Shown here in pieces: positions 15,403 to 23,298 of a stretch of 47,178 bases of DNA. A model generated the notes under the pieces. The model did not search any database, was not told the origin of the DNA, and worked only from the letters and a program-made list of their open reading frames with translations. The translations under genes were made by a program, and so were the position numbers. The stretch spans positions 1-47,178 of the forward strand of contig CAZKEV010000012.1 of the NCBI GenBank assembly GCA_964551875.1, written 5' to 3'. Every line of letters begins with the position of its first letter. The first letter of the stretch is position 1. Source of the DNA: JACTUA01 sp964551875 (lineage in GTDB: Archaea; Halobacteriota; Methanomicrobia; Methanomicrobiales; JACTUA01).

Positions 15403-15651
15403 AGTAAAACGACGAATTCCAGGATATACTTCCTGCCTCGTCTCAATCTGAATAGATCCGTGGTAGACACTCCTTGAAGCTTCTCTTTCGCCTGTCCCGC
15501 CGATGAGGTTGTCACCATGACATTGCGAACCCCTTCATCCGTCGATTTCATGGACACAGGGGTGAGATGAGCCTTTGTCTTCGATTGAGCGGACTGAAAG
15601 ATGTTCCTGCTCAAGAACTGGTAAAAAGAGAGAGGATCCCGGATCCCTTCG

Positions 15652-16686
15652 TTAAATAAAGAACCTGAAGGTCACCCAGGCGATGATGAGCATGATGGCC
15701 GAGTACTTCAGCCCGGAGATGGCATCCCCTTCACCCATCTGCCCTGCGACGAGGCCCGAGAAGAACCCCTGGATCATGGCCGCGTGGGAGAAGAGCCTCT
15801 TGTAGAAGTCGATGTTCACCTTCCCCATGAATCCCCTGGCCCCCGTCGAGGCAACCTTGGTTCCCGCCTCGGCCATGGTGGTGAGGAAGGTGGACTCCAG
15901 GATCGCGATGACAAAGAGGAAGACGAAGAAGGAGACGAGCACGATGACCATGTAGATGAGCATGTTGTTCTTCCGCTCGTTTTTCAGGTTGAAGAACTCG
16001 TACGTGTCGTTCGCCGCGGCCCGGAGGACCTCGCTCACGTCTCCTCCGGCCCGGGAGGCCTTGGCAACGAGGTCCACGGAACGGGCAGCAAGGGGGGTCC
16101 CGACCCTCTGGCCGAACCTGACCAGGGCCTCGACGAAGGGGACCGACCAGGACATCTCGGCGTTGAGCCTGCGGATGTACATGGTGAGTTCCCCGTACTC
16201 CCCCTGGGCCACGTTGTGGATGGCGTTCGGGAGGGTCATGCCGCTGTCGTTCATGCCTGCCACATCCCGGAAGAAGTTCGGGAGGGACCCCTCGAGGCTG
16301 TACACTCTCTTGGTCTCAACGTACTGGAAAATGGCAAGCGGGACGACGGCGATGAGGGTAGCCCAGACGATAACATCATCGATCATTGTATCTTCGAAGA
16401 GGGAAAGGATCCCGTAGTTCGAGACAACGAAGATGAGTCCGGTGAGAAAGACAAGGACGGCGAGGGGCACGGTAATATAAAGGACATTTGTGGGGTGCTC
16501 CCTGATGAACTCGAGGGGATGCTTCAGGAACCTCCCGAATCCCTCCCGGATCTTCTTCTGGTACGCGATCTTCCCGGTGATCTCCTGCTGGGATCGCTCG
16601 TATTCGTCGAGGACATATCCGGGGACGTTAACCGGCTGGAACGACGACCGGTTCAGGAAGTTGTTGAGGATCTCCTGGAAGCCCAT
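15652..16686 (-). CDS. Type II/IV secretion platform membrane protein (FlaJ/TadC-like), second copy
   Basis: A 344-aa protein of the T2SSF/FlaJ fold. A soluble start with a coiled stretch leads to membrane segments around YITVPLAVLVFLTGLIFVV and VIVWATLIAVVPLAIFQYV. The platform domain has the conserved SLPNFFRDVAGMNDSGMTLP and a cytoplasmic loop ASRAGGDVSEVLRAAA. Two or three further membrane helices close the protein (MLIYMVIVLVSFFVFLFVI, and the C-terminal IMLIIAWVTFRFFI). Such proteins form the inner-membrane platform on which the ATPase rotates or pushes pilins. It is the last gene of the cluster, one base after the other platform gene. Confidence 0.85.
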   Translation of the reverse strand: MGFQEILNNFLNRSSFQPVNVPGYVLDEYERSQQEITGKIAYQKKIREGFGRFLKHPLEFIREHPTNVLYITVPLAVLVFLTGLIFVVSNYGILSLFEDTMIDDVIVWATLIAVVPLAIFQYVETKRVYSLEGSLPNFFRDVAGMNDSGMTLPNAIHNVAQGEYGELTMYIRRLNAEMSWSVPFVEALVRFGQRVGTPLAARSVDLVAKASRAGGDVSEVLRAAANDTYEFFNLKNERKNNMLIYMVIVLVSFFVFLFVIAILESTFLTTMAEAGTKVASTGARGFMGKVNIDFYKRLFSHAAMIQGFFSGLVAGQMGEGDAISGLKYSAIMLIIAWVTFRFFI

Positions 16687-16687
16687 A

Positions 16688-17611
16688 TCAAACCTCCGGC
16701 GTCATGGAGCTGATGAGGATCACGAACATGATGCTCCCGAAGGGAACGATGAGGTAGATGACCACGTAGAGGAACATGGGGCTCACCTCGCCGCTGATGA
16801 TGGACATGATGGACTGGAGGATGATGAGGAAGAGGGTCCCTGCCACAAGCGCAGTCACGTACGACTCGGCGATGAGCCCCAGGGTCTCGAGGAAGATCTT
16901 CTGCTGCTGCCGGTTCTCGACGGTGTACTGCCCCGCCTTGTTGCGGTAGTAATCAGTGAGGTTCGTGCCTGCCGAGATGGCCGCCACCGCCCCCTGGAGG
17001 AACTCCTTCATCCGGTCGCTCGGGGTATGGCCGGAGACGATGCGGATGGCATCGGTGAGGTCCTTCCCGAAGATCTCGATCTCCCGCACGATGTACTTCG
17101 CCTCCACCGCGCTCTCCCCGTAGATAGGGCTCTCGCCGAGGAGCTTGAAGACCTCGGCGGGCGTGATCCCTGCGGTGGACATGGCGGTGATGTAGTTGAT
17201 GGCATAGGGGAGGGTGGCATCGATGTTCCTCCGCCGTTCACCGGCATGGATGTTCGGGTAGACGAGGAAGATGACGTACGTGACCCCCCCGAAAATGAGG
17301 AGGGAGAGGACGACCGCAGCGATGGTCCCGAAGATGAGACGGTACTGGGAGAGCTCGATGAGGGCATCGGGGAGCGTCCCCTTGTAGGTGATCATCTCGG
17401 GGATTCTCATCAGGTAGGAAAAGAACCCGAGGAGGACGGCCGTGGTGATCCCGACGATAAAGGCGGTGACGTATGCCGAGGCAAGGTACGCCTCGAAGGG
17501 GACTTTGATCCGTGCCCTCATCAGGTTGTTCCTGAGCTGCAGGTAGTCCCCCCTCTTCTTCTTCATCCGGTCCCCGAGGATCTTGAAGCAGAGCCGCTGG
17601 TAACTGTTCAT
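16688..17611 (-). CDS. Type II/IV secretion platform membrane protein (FlaJ/TadC-like), first copy
   Basis: A 307-aa membrane protein with two N-terminal helices (AYVTAFIVGITTAVLLGFF and LIFGTIAAVVLSLLIFGGV), the platform motif NIDATLPYAINYITAMSTAG followed by ITPAEVFKLLGE, and a C-terminal hydrophobic end (LYVVIYLIVPFGSIMFVIL). Together with the following gene it probably forms a split or two-subunit platform; many archaeal pilus loci have this pair after one ATPase. It overlaps the ATPase stop by 4 bp (ATGA), so translation is coupled. Confidence 0.85.
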   Translation of the reverse strand: MNSYQRLCFKILGDRMKKKRGDYLQLRNNLMRARIKVPFEAYLASAYVTAFIVGITTAVLLGFFSYLMRIPEMITYKGTLPDALIELSQYRLIFGTIAAVVLSLLIFGGVTYVIFLVYPNIHAGERRRNIDATLPYAINYITAMSTAGITPAEVFKLLGESPIYGESAVEAKYIVREIEIFGKDLTDAIRIVSGHTPSDRMKEFLQGAVAAISAGTNLTDYYRNKAGQYTVENRQQQKIFLETLGLIAESYVTALVAGTLFLIILQSIMSIISGEVSPMFLYVVIYLIVPFGSIMFVILISSMTPEV

Positions 17612-20600
17612 GCAGCCTTCGCCTCGCTGTAGAGGTCGGCCCGCACCACCTCAATGACCGCTTCGGGATCCCTGAAGTACGAGATGAGCATCTTTGCGAC
17701 GTCCTTGTAGTGGCGGATCATCTTCAGGCGCATCCACTCGAGGAGCTCCTGCCTCCTCTTCAGCTCCTCCTTCATCCTCGCCTCGCTCCAGCCCTTCTCC
17801 TCCATGATCTCCTCGAGGATATAGGACTTCCCTGAGTAGCGGATCTCGTCCGTCGTCGGGTGCCAGCGGAAGACCTCGTTCGTGATCAGTTCGTTCGTCC
17901 TCGGGTCGATGTCCAGGATCTCGATGATCTGCTTGGACCGCCGTATCCTCTGGCCCCCGATACGGGCCTGGGCCTGGACGCAGACCAGGTTCAGGGCCGA
18001 GAGCATGTTCCTCGGGACCGAGAGGGGCGGGTTCTCGATACGGTGGACGACTGATGCCACCGAGTCAGCGTGCATGGTCGCATAGGTGACGTGGCCGGTG
18101 GACATGGCCTGGAAGAGAGTGAGGGCCTCCTTGCCACGGATCTCACCCACGATAAGGTACTCGGGCCGCTGACGGAGGGCAGCCCTGAGGAGTTCGTACA
18201 TGTCGATCTCCCCTTTACCGTTCGTGTCGAATGAGTCCCGGGTAATGCTCGGGATCCAGTTGGGATGGGGCAGCTTCAGCTCCCGGGTATCCTCCAGGGA
18301 TACGATCTTCGCCATCGGCGGGATAAAGAGGGAGATAGCATTCAGGGACGTAGTCTTCCCTGATGCGGTCCCGCCCGCGAAGATCGCGGATTTCCCGCTC
18401 TCCACTGCGAGCCAGAGGAAGGCAACCGCGAGGGGCGAGAAGGTGGACCACTCGATGAGGTCTGTCGGGGTGATGGGCTCTTCACGGAACTTCCGGATGG
18501 TGAAGGTGGAGCCATGGGCGGTGACCTCGCTCCCCAGGGTCATCTGGATACGGGACCCGTCGGGCATGGTAGCATCCAGGATGGGCTCTGCGATGGAGAT
18601 GTGCTTCCCTGCCCTCTGGGCCATCTTCGTCACAAAGGAGTCAAGGTCCTCTGCCGTTTTGTAGGAGAGGTTCGTCTTGGTGTTCTCGTAGCTCGTGTGG
18701 TACACGAAGATGGGGATGTTCAGGCCATCGCAGGAGATATCCTCGATATATTTGTCATGCATGATCGGGTCCACGATGCCGTTCCCGAGGAACTCCTTCT
18801 CGATGTTGTAGAGGATCTTCTCCCTCGCGATCGGGGTGAGGGAGATCCCGTAGTCAGAGAGCACGGTGTCGACCGCCCCACGGATGGCCTTATGGGCTGC
18901 ATCCTTGGTGAGATCCTTGGTATTCACCTCGAGGGTCTCGAAGAGCCGCTGCTTCAGCTCCCCGACGAGTTCTTTCTCGGCCGGGTTGAGGACAGGCTCA
19001 AGTACCTGGTAGGTATACTCATGGGTCGAGTTGTCATGGAGGACACGGATGAAGGCGTAAGGCTCGTTCACCGGGTAGACCTCCACCTCCTCGATATTCG
19101 GCACGGGCCGGAAGGCGAGATCCACGAGGGGACCGTGGAGGCGCGGGTTGTACTCCTCGACCTCCTTCCGGATCACCTTCATGATATTGAGCCTGCCGAA
19201 GAGCCCGCGCTGCTTCGTCCCTTCCCCGGCCTCCTTCCCGATCACGATATCCTTGATGACACCGGAGGGCAGCTGGGATTGCCAGCTCTCGACGATCCCG
19301 GTCGGCAGGACGTTCCCGCCCTTCACGTCGAAGACAGCCGTCCTCTCGTGGAGCTTGACCTCGTCGATCGCAAAGGTGGCCCCCTTGGGGAGGATGAGGT
19401 TGGAGATATCCTTGATCTCGTCGACCGAGACGATCGCCTCCTCGGGCCCTTCCCGCTCCCCGTCGGACCAGCGGGTCTTCTTTGCATGGACGGCCTCCCG
19501 CTCCTCGTCCCCTGCCGCCCCTACCTGGGTCTCCTCCTCGATGATCTGCTTCAGGGAGGCATCCACATCCTCGGTGGGGACCCCCATCGGCGATCCCTTG
19601 TGGACCTTGAAGATGGTATCGATGACCGAGGTGACGTCCTTCTCGGATCCGTTCTTTCCCGGCCCGGGCTGGGCGCTCTCTGCGGCTTTTACCTTCGGCT
19701 CCTCCTTTGCAGGAGCAGCTGCCTCCCACTTGCTCTTCCCTGCAACCCTCTGGTCAGGAGGAGTGAGTCCTTCGAGGTTCTTGAGGAGGGACTGGGTATC
19801 GGCCCCCTGCGCAGCCTGGGGGGCAGGCTGGGGGGGTGCAGCCTCCCTCGAGGCGGCTGTGACCTTCGGACCGGTTGCCTTCGGTTCTGCGGGGGTTAAT
19901 CCCCCAAGGCGCTTCAGGATCGATTCGGCATCCACTCCCTGGGCAGGCTGAACAGGCTGGGGGGGTGCAGCCTCCCTCGGAGCAGCGGTCGCCTTCCGAC
20001 CGGTTGCCTTCGGTTCTGCGGGGGTTAATCCCTCAAGGCGCTTCAGGATCGATTCGGCATCCACTCCCTGGGCAGGCTGAACAGGCTGNNNNNNNNNNNN
20101 NNNNNNNNNNNNNNNNNNNNNNNNNNNNNNNNNNNNNNNNNNNNNNNNNNNNNNNNNNNNNNNNNNNNNNNNNNNNNNNNNNNNNNNNGGGGGGTGCAGC
20201 CTCCCTCGGGGCGGCTGTGACCTTCGAATCCTTGCGGAGTTCCTTCTTCCAGGCAGCGATATCATTGAGATCGGTCTTGGTCTCGCCTCCCACGTTGGTG
20301 AGATCGAGCTTCTGGAGGCGATCCAGGATAGAGGAATATTCGGCTTCATTGCCCTCGGGCTCTGCCTCAGGGGCTGGTCTCTTCTCCTTCCTGTCACCCG
20401 ACGCATCCAGCTTCTCGGCCTTTATCTCGCGGCTGACGGTGGTTTTTCCGGCTGACTCGGGGAGCAGATCCCTCTTCACTTCCTCGATGCCCCTGATGAG
20501 GGCAACGAAATCATCCTCCTTCCTGGGAGCCTTGGGCCGTGGAGGGGCCGGTTCAGCCTCGGGCCGGGAAGGGGCTTGTTCGCCTCGGGGCTGGGCAGCC

Positions 20601-20932
20601 GGCTGGGCCCTGGCCTCCTCTTGGAGGCTTGCGAGATCCAGCTTCTCCAGCCGGGCCATGACCGAATCCCCCTCGGCTGACAGGCCCTCGATCTTCTTTG
20701 CGCCCTCCTTCTCGAGGGATTCCAGGTTCTTGAGGAAATCCTTCAGTTCATCGGCCTGCGCCCTGCCCGGAGAGATCTGGGGGGAGAGCTGCGGTTCCGC
20801 CGCCCTCCCAACCCCGCTCTCTTCGCCCGGCCCCCCCGGCCGGAGTTCCTTGTTATCGATGCCGAGGAGCCCGAGGCGTTTCATCAAGGCATCGAGCTCC
20901 TGTTTCTTCTCGGGTTCTTGTGACGTCATCAT
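17608..20932 (-). CDS. FlaI/TadA-type secretion ATPase with long repetitive N-terminus (interrupted by assembly gap)
   Basis: One gene of at least 1074 codons plus the unknown gap. The C-terminal half is a type IV pilus/archaellum ATPase: FLGNGIVDPIMHDKYIEDIS and MPDGSRIQMTLGSEV of the N-domain, Walker A IFAGGTASGKTTSLN (near 18350-18385), the Asp box SLEDTREL, Walker B YLIVGEIRGKEALTLFQAMS, and the His box TYATMHADS. The N-terminal half is a Pro/Ala/Glu-rich disordered arm with repeated short helices such as DALMKRLGLLGID and LDRLQKLDLTNVGGE, and a 43-residue tandem repeat where the assembly breaks. The two sides of the gap are in different frames only because 100 Ns were inserted. Start: TAATG overlap with the preceding gene; a second ATG lies 3 bp on. 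Confidence 0.88.
19755..20220 (-). repeat. 129-bp tandem repeat in ATPase arm (43-aa unit)
   Basis: At least two near-identical 129-bp units and a diverged third (about 44 codons) lie left of the gap, with part of another unit to its right. One unit reads TPAEPKATGRKATAAPREAA, then PPQPVQPAQGVD, then AESILKRLEGL: a proline-rich spacer followed by a short helix. Corresponding points in adjacent units, such as 19877 and 20006, are exactly 129 bp apart. The copy number in the genome is unknown because the assembly breaks inside the array. Confidence 0.85.
20089..20188. other. Assembly gap of 100 N
   Basis: Exactly 100 N, a usual placeholder length. The bases before (AACAGGCTG) and after (GGGGGGTGCAGCC) join seamlessly into the sequence seen inside an intact repeat unit at 19951-19971. 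The true gap is therefore probably a whole number of 129-bp units, possibly zero. Confidence 0.9.
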
Positions 20933-21564
20933 TACCCCCCAATCTCGATGACCGATTCAGCGTACCGGTCATTGAAGTCGACCATGAAGGTGTAGATCTC
21001 CTGGGCACGGTCCACTGCCATGCAGTCATACGTCCCGTTCAGGAGCTTGAAACAGACCTTCCCATCCGTGGTTGTGATATCGCTCGCAATGATCTGCCGG
21101 CCCTTCTTGATGGATACCCTGATGCCCTGCTGGGGAATCCCCTCCTTTGCGAGAGTGAGGCAGAGGATACCGGGGCTCCGGTGTATGCCCCCGAAGGAGG
21201 GCAGGTCATCATCAAGGCGTTTCTTCACGTGGCTCTTATCGAAGATCCTGCACCTTGATGTAAGGGCGTTGACAATGGACTGGCTCACATCGAAGAGCTC
21301 AAAGGTCTCCTGGCCGGTGAGGAGGATCGCAGCCTTGTCCCCGAACAGGGTCCCCTTGCTGTCGTTGAAGATGACCCCTTCCGGGTTTCCGGCCTCAAAG
21401 ACGATGTAAAATTTCCGGTCATTCTCATCATGGACCCCGATGCCATTCGTGGCATGGGAGCCCGTGTACGCCATGAGCTCAGGATAGCTGTAGCTCGCAA
21501 CATAAGCTGAAGTGGAGAGCACTTCATCGATGATCTGGATTATTTCCCCCGTACCAACATCCAC
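20932..21564 (-). CDS. Unrecognised protein of the secretion/MinD cluster
   Basis: A 210-aa protein with a GTG start at 21564, preceded by CCGGGA. The N-terminal 110 residues (YIVFEAGNPEGVIFN, then GTLFGDKAAILL, then QETFELFDVSQS) share the strand-turn-strand-helix pattern of the 225-aa protein and of the start of the 629-aa protein in this cluster. The last 80 residues (ILCLTLAKEGIPQQGIRVSI ... DGKVCFKLLNGTYDCMAVD) look like a CarboxypepD_reg/Ig-like beta-sandwich. No signal peptide or membrane segment is visible, so it is probably cytoplasmic. It is translationally coupled to the ATPase gene (TAATG). No named family is assigned with confidence. Confidence 0.6.
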   Translation of the reverse strand: MDVGTGEIIQIIDEVLSTSAYVASYSYPELMAYTGSHATNGIGVHDENDRKFYIVFEAGNPEGVIFNDSKGTLFGDKAAILLTGQETFELFDVSQSIVNALTSRCRIFDKSHVKKRLDDDLPSFGGIHRSPGILCLTLAKEGIPQQGIRVSIKKGRQIIASDITTTDGKVCFKLLNGTYDCMAVDRAQEIYTFMVDFNDRYAESVIEIGG

Positions 21565-21745
21565 TCCCGGTTCATTGTGCCTTGCCGTGAAAGGATCTGA
21601 AAGACGACTTCAGGTCCCGTGGTCGGTATAAGTATATTTCATCTTTAAGATATTATTAAATGTTATGTTTTTAACAATCTGGAATTACAAGATAAATATG
21701 GAAAAAAACATTGTTTAATCTCTTTGGGAGGGTGTTTCTCCCCGG
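21565..21745 (-). promoter_or_regulatory. Promoter region of the 210-aa/ATPase/platform operon
   Basis: This AT-rich 181-bp stretch between minD and the 210-aa gene contains the TATA-like AAATATACTTATA (minus strand, 21627-21639), predicting transcription from about 21606 and a leader of about 42 nt. CTGAA...TTCAG flanks six bases at 21598-21613 and could be an operator. It suggests the secretion genes have their own transcript. Confidence 0.45.
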
Positions 21746-22534
21746 TCAGCGGGTAGCGCCGCCGAAGAGCGTCCGTGCCAGCCGGTCCACGAACCCTTCC
21801 TGGACCTTGACCGGCTCTTCCTTGTATTCAGAGCCCGCGAGGTCCGCTGCGATCCTCCGGAATGCCCGGGAAGCCCCGGATGTCGGGTACTTGATGACCA
21901 CCGGTGTCTTGTAGGCAGCTGCCCTCCGGACATTCGCATCCTCAGGGATCATATCGATGACCCGCACACCCAGGACATCCTCGACACTGTGCCTCCTGAG
22001 CTCGGTGTTCTCCATCCCTGCCCGGTTCAGGATCGCCCCGTAGACCTTGCCCCCGACCATCTCGGTGAGGATCTTGGTCTTCAAGGCATCGGCCATGGAG
22101 GAGAGCTCCGGGTTCACGACGAGGATCACCTCATCGGCTATGGCGAGGGCCACCACCCCGTCCTTGCTGATCCCTGCAGGGGCATCGATGAGGAGAAAGT
22201 CGCTCCGGCCGATGAGGTCCCTCATGACGTCCTTCATCTTCTCGGGATCCGCGTTCTGGAACCCCTGGAGGGAGATCCCGCTCGGCACTACCTTGAGGCC
22301 GTTCGGGCCCTCGTAGATGGCATCATCCACGCTCGCTTTCCCGGCAAGAACCTCGTGGAGGGTCACCGGGACGCTCTCGAGACCAAGGACAAGCCCGAGG
22401 TTGGCCATACCGATATCGGCATCCAGGATGAAGGTCTCTTTCCCGAGCTGGGCGAGGGATGTACCCAGGTTCACGGTGACCGTTGTTTTTCCTGTTCCAC
22501 CTTTACCAGAAGCAATCGTGTACGCTCTGAACAT
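21746..22534 (-). CDS. minD: MinD/ParA-family ATPase
   Basis: A 262-aa ATPase. The deviant Walker A motif SGKGGTGKTTVTVNLG carries both signature lysines; switch regions are DADIGMANLGLVLG and LLIDAPAGISKDGV; the third family motif is GAILNRAGMEN. The C-terminus ends VDRLARTLFGGATR, a possible short amphipathic membrane-targeting helix as in bacterial MinD. In archaea MinD proteins position chemotaxis arrays, archaella and pili rather than the division ring (known for haloarchaeal MinD2/MinD4). Here it sits between roadblock proteins and a pilus-type ATPase. A TATA-like TATAAA (22562-22567, minus) lies about 30 bp from the ATG. Confidence 0.88.
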   Translation of the reverse strand: MFRAYTIASGKGGTGKTTVTVNLGTSLAQLGKETFILDADIGMANLGLVLGLESVPVTLHEVLAGKASVDDAIYEGPNGLKVVPSGISLQGFQNADPEKMKDVMRDLIGRSDFLLIDAPAGISKDGVVALAIADEVILVVNPELSSMADALKTKILTEMVGGKVYGAILNRAGMENTELRRHSVEDVLGVRVIDMIPEDANVRRAAAYKTPVVIKYPTSGASRAFRRIAADLAGSEYKEEPVKVQEGFVDRLARTLFGGATR

Positions 22535-22560
22535 TAGAACACCCTCTCATGACGAGATCC

Positions 22561-22568
22561 CTATAAAT
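22561..22568 (-). promoter_or_regulatory. Candidate minD promoter
   Basis: GATTTATAG on the minus strand, about 30 bp before the minD ATG. Translation could begin nearly leaderless, but GAGGGTG 5-11 bp upstream of the ATG also offers a ribosome-binding site for a longer transcript. The 86-bp gap to the upstream gene is wider than others in the cluster. Confidence 0.4.
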
Positions 22569-22620
22569 CTCATGGTTAATTTTTCTCTATTCAAATACTT
22601 ATCCGTTGCTGTCATCGCAA

Positions 22621-23298
22621 TCACCCTGTACCACTCTTTTCTCCCCCTTCACCCTCTTTTCCTTTGTCTGATTTGGGACGGTTCACCGCAAGGTGCCCCA
22701 GGTTCAGCTCCGAGAGGAGGTCTGCTGCGTCGGTCTTGAAGCTGTCCCTCATGGACTTGAGGTGATCGAGACCCTTCCTGTCCAGCCGCTCGGCCTGTCC
22801 GGGGGCGGCCTTAACCCCAGGCACCTTCTCCTTCCTTGCAGCCGGCGCGGGATGGACCTTCTCCTCCACCCTCCGGGTCTGGACCGCTATCACCTTCACC
22901 GGTCTTCCCGGCCCCCCGCCAATGTTCACCGGACGGATGACAGTCGTGCTTGCACGCACATCGGTTCCCTGGGCGGATCCGGGCTGACGCGGGGGGTCAA
23001 CGAGGAAGGGTTCATTCATCTTCCTCATAGCTGCCAGCTGGTCTTTGCTTGAGGGGGCGATAACGACATCAATCACAGGGTCGCCGATGGAGCGGATGCT
23101 CATGAGGGCGTCCTTTCCCCGGATCCCGCGGTATTCTGCGAGGATGTACTTCCCTTCCTCGAGGACCAGGAGCGCACTGGCACCGGCAATAGGCATGGCA
23201 CAGTAGCCGGTGAACCGCCTCTTCTCGAGCTCGGAGAGGAGCGTCCTCAAGGGGATCCCCTTCATGACCTCCTGCCGTTCCGAGGGCGGGATCTGCAT
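22621..23298 (-). CDS. 225-aa cluster protein with DUF2226/DUF4388-like N-domain
   Basis: A 225-aa protein. Residues 15-95 (PLRTLLSELEKRRFTGYCAM, ALLVLEEGKYILAEYRGIRG, KDALMSIRSIGDPVIDVVIA) resemble the DUF2226/DUF4388 type of small alpha-beta domain found with signalling proteins; this family assignment is tentative. A Pro/Arg linker follows, and the end has a helix KSMRDSFKTDAADLLSELNL before a charged tail. No enzyme motif is visible. The ATG at 23298 overlaps the stop of the 629-aa gene (TGATG). Probably an adaptor between the MinD and secretion parts (inference). Confidence 0.55.
   Translation of the reverse strand: MQIPPSERQEVMKGIPLRTLLSELEKRRFTGYCAMPIAGASALLVLEEGKYILAEYRGIRGKDALMSIRSIGDPVIDVVIAPSSKDQLAAMRKMNEPFLVDPPRQPGSAQGTDVRASTTVIRPVNIGGGPGRPVKVIAVQTRRVEEKVHPAPAARKEKVPGVKAAPGQAERLDRKGLDHLKSMRDSFKTDAADLLSELNLGHLAVNRPKSDKGKEGEGGEKSGTG

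Larger units (their letters stand above)
14977..15651. other. Non-coding region with dispersed repeats
   Basis: This 0.68-kb gap holds an oligo-T terminator candidate after the aIF1 gene, two copies of a 47-bp dispersed repeat (listed separately), and between them a GC hairpin near 15235-15263: GGGGGC, a 12-nt TTCGCTTCGCTC loop, then GCCCCC, inside a longer GGACGC...GCGTCC inverted pair. The open frames here (95 aa, 15327-15614, minus, TTG start; and 63 aa at 15090-15281) have no recognisable domain and end inside the repeats; I do not call them genes. Confidence 0.6.

Noticed and set aside
15327..15614. 95-residue minus-strand gene
   Set aside because: It has a TTG start, no recognisable domain, and its end lies inside the dispersed repeat; coding status is unsupported.
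20033..20406. Frameshift or two separate genes in the secretion ATPase
   Set aside because: The frame change is caused only by the 100-N placeholder; removing it restores one frame.
17608..20932. Archaellum operon (arlI/arlJ)
   Set aside because: No archaellin or arlCDEFGH genes are adjacent, and there are two platform proteins after the ATPase, which fits a pilus or secretion system better.
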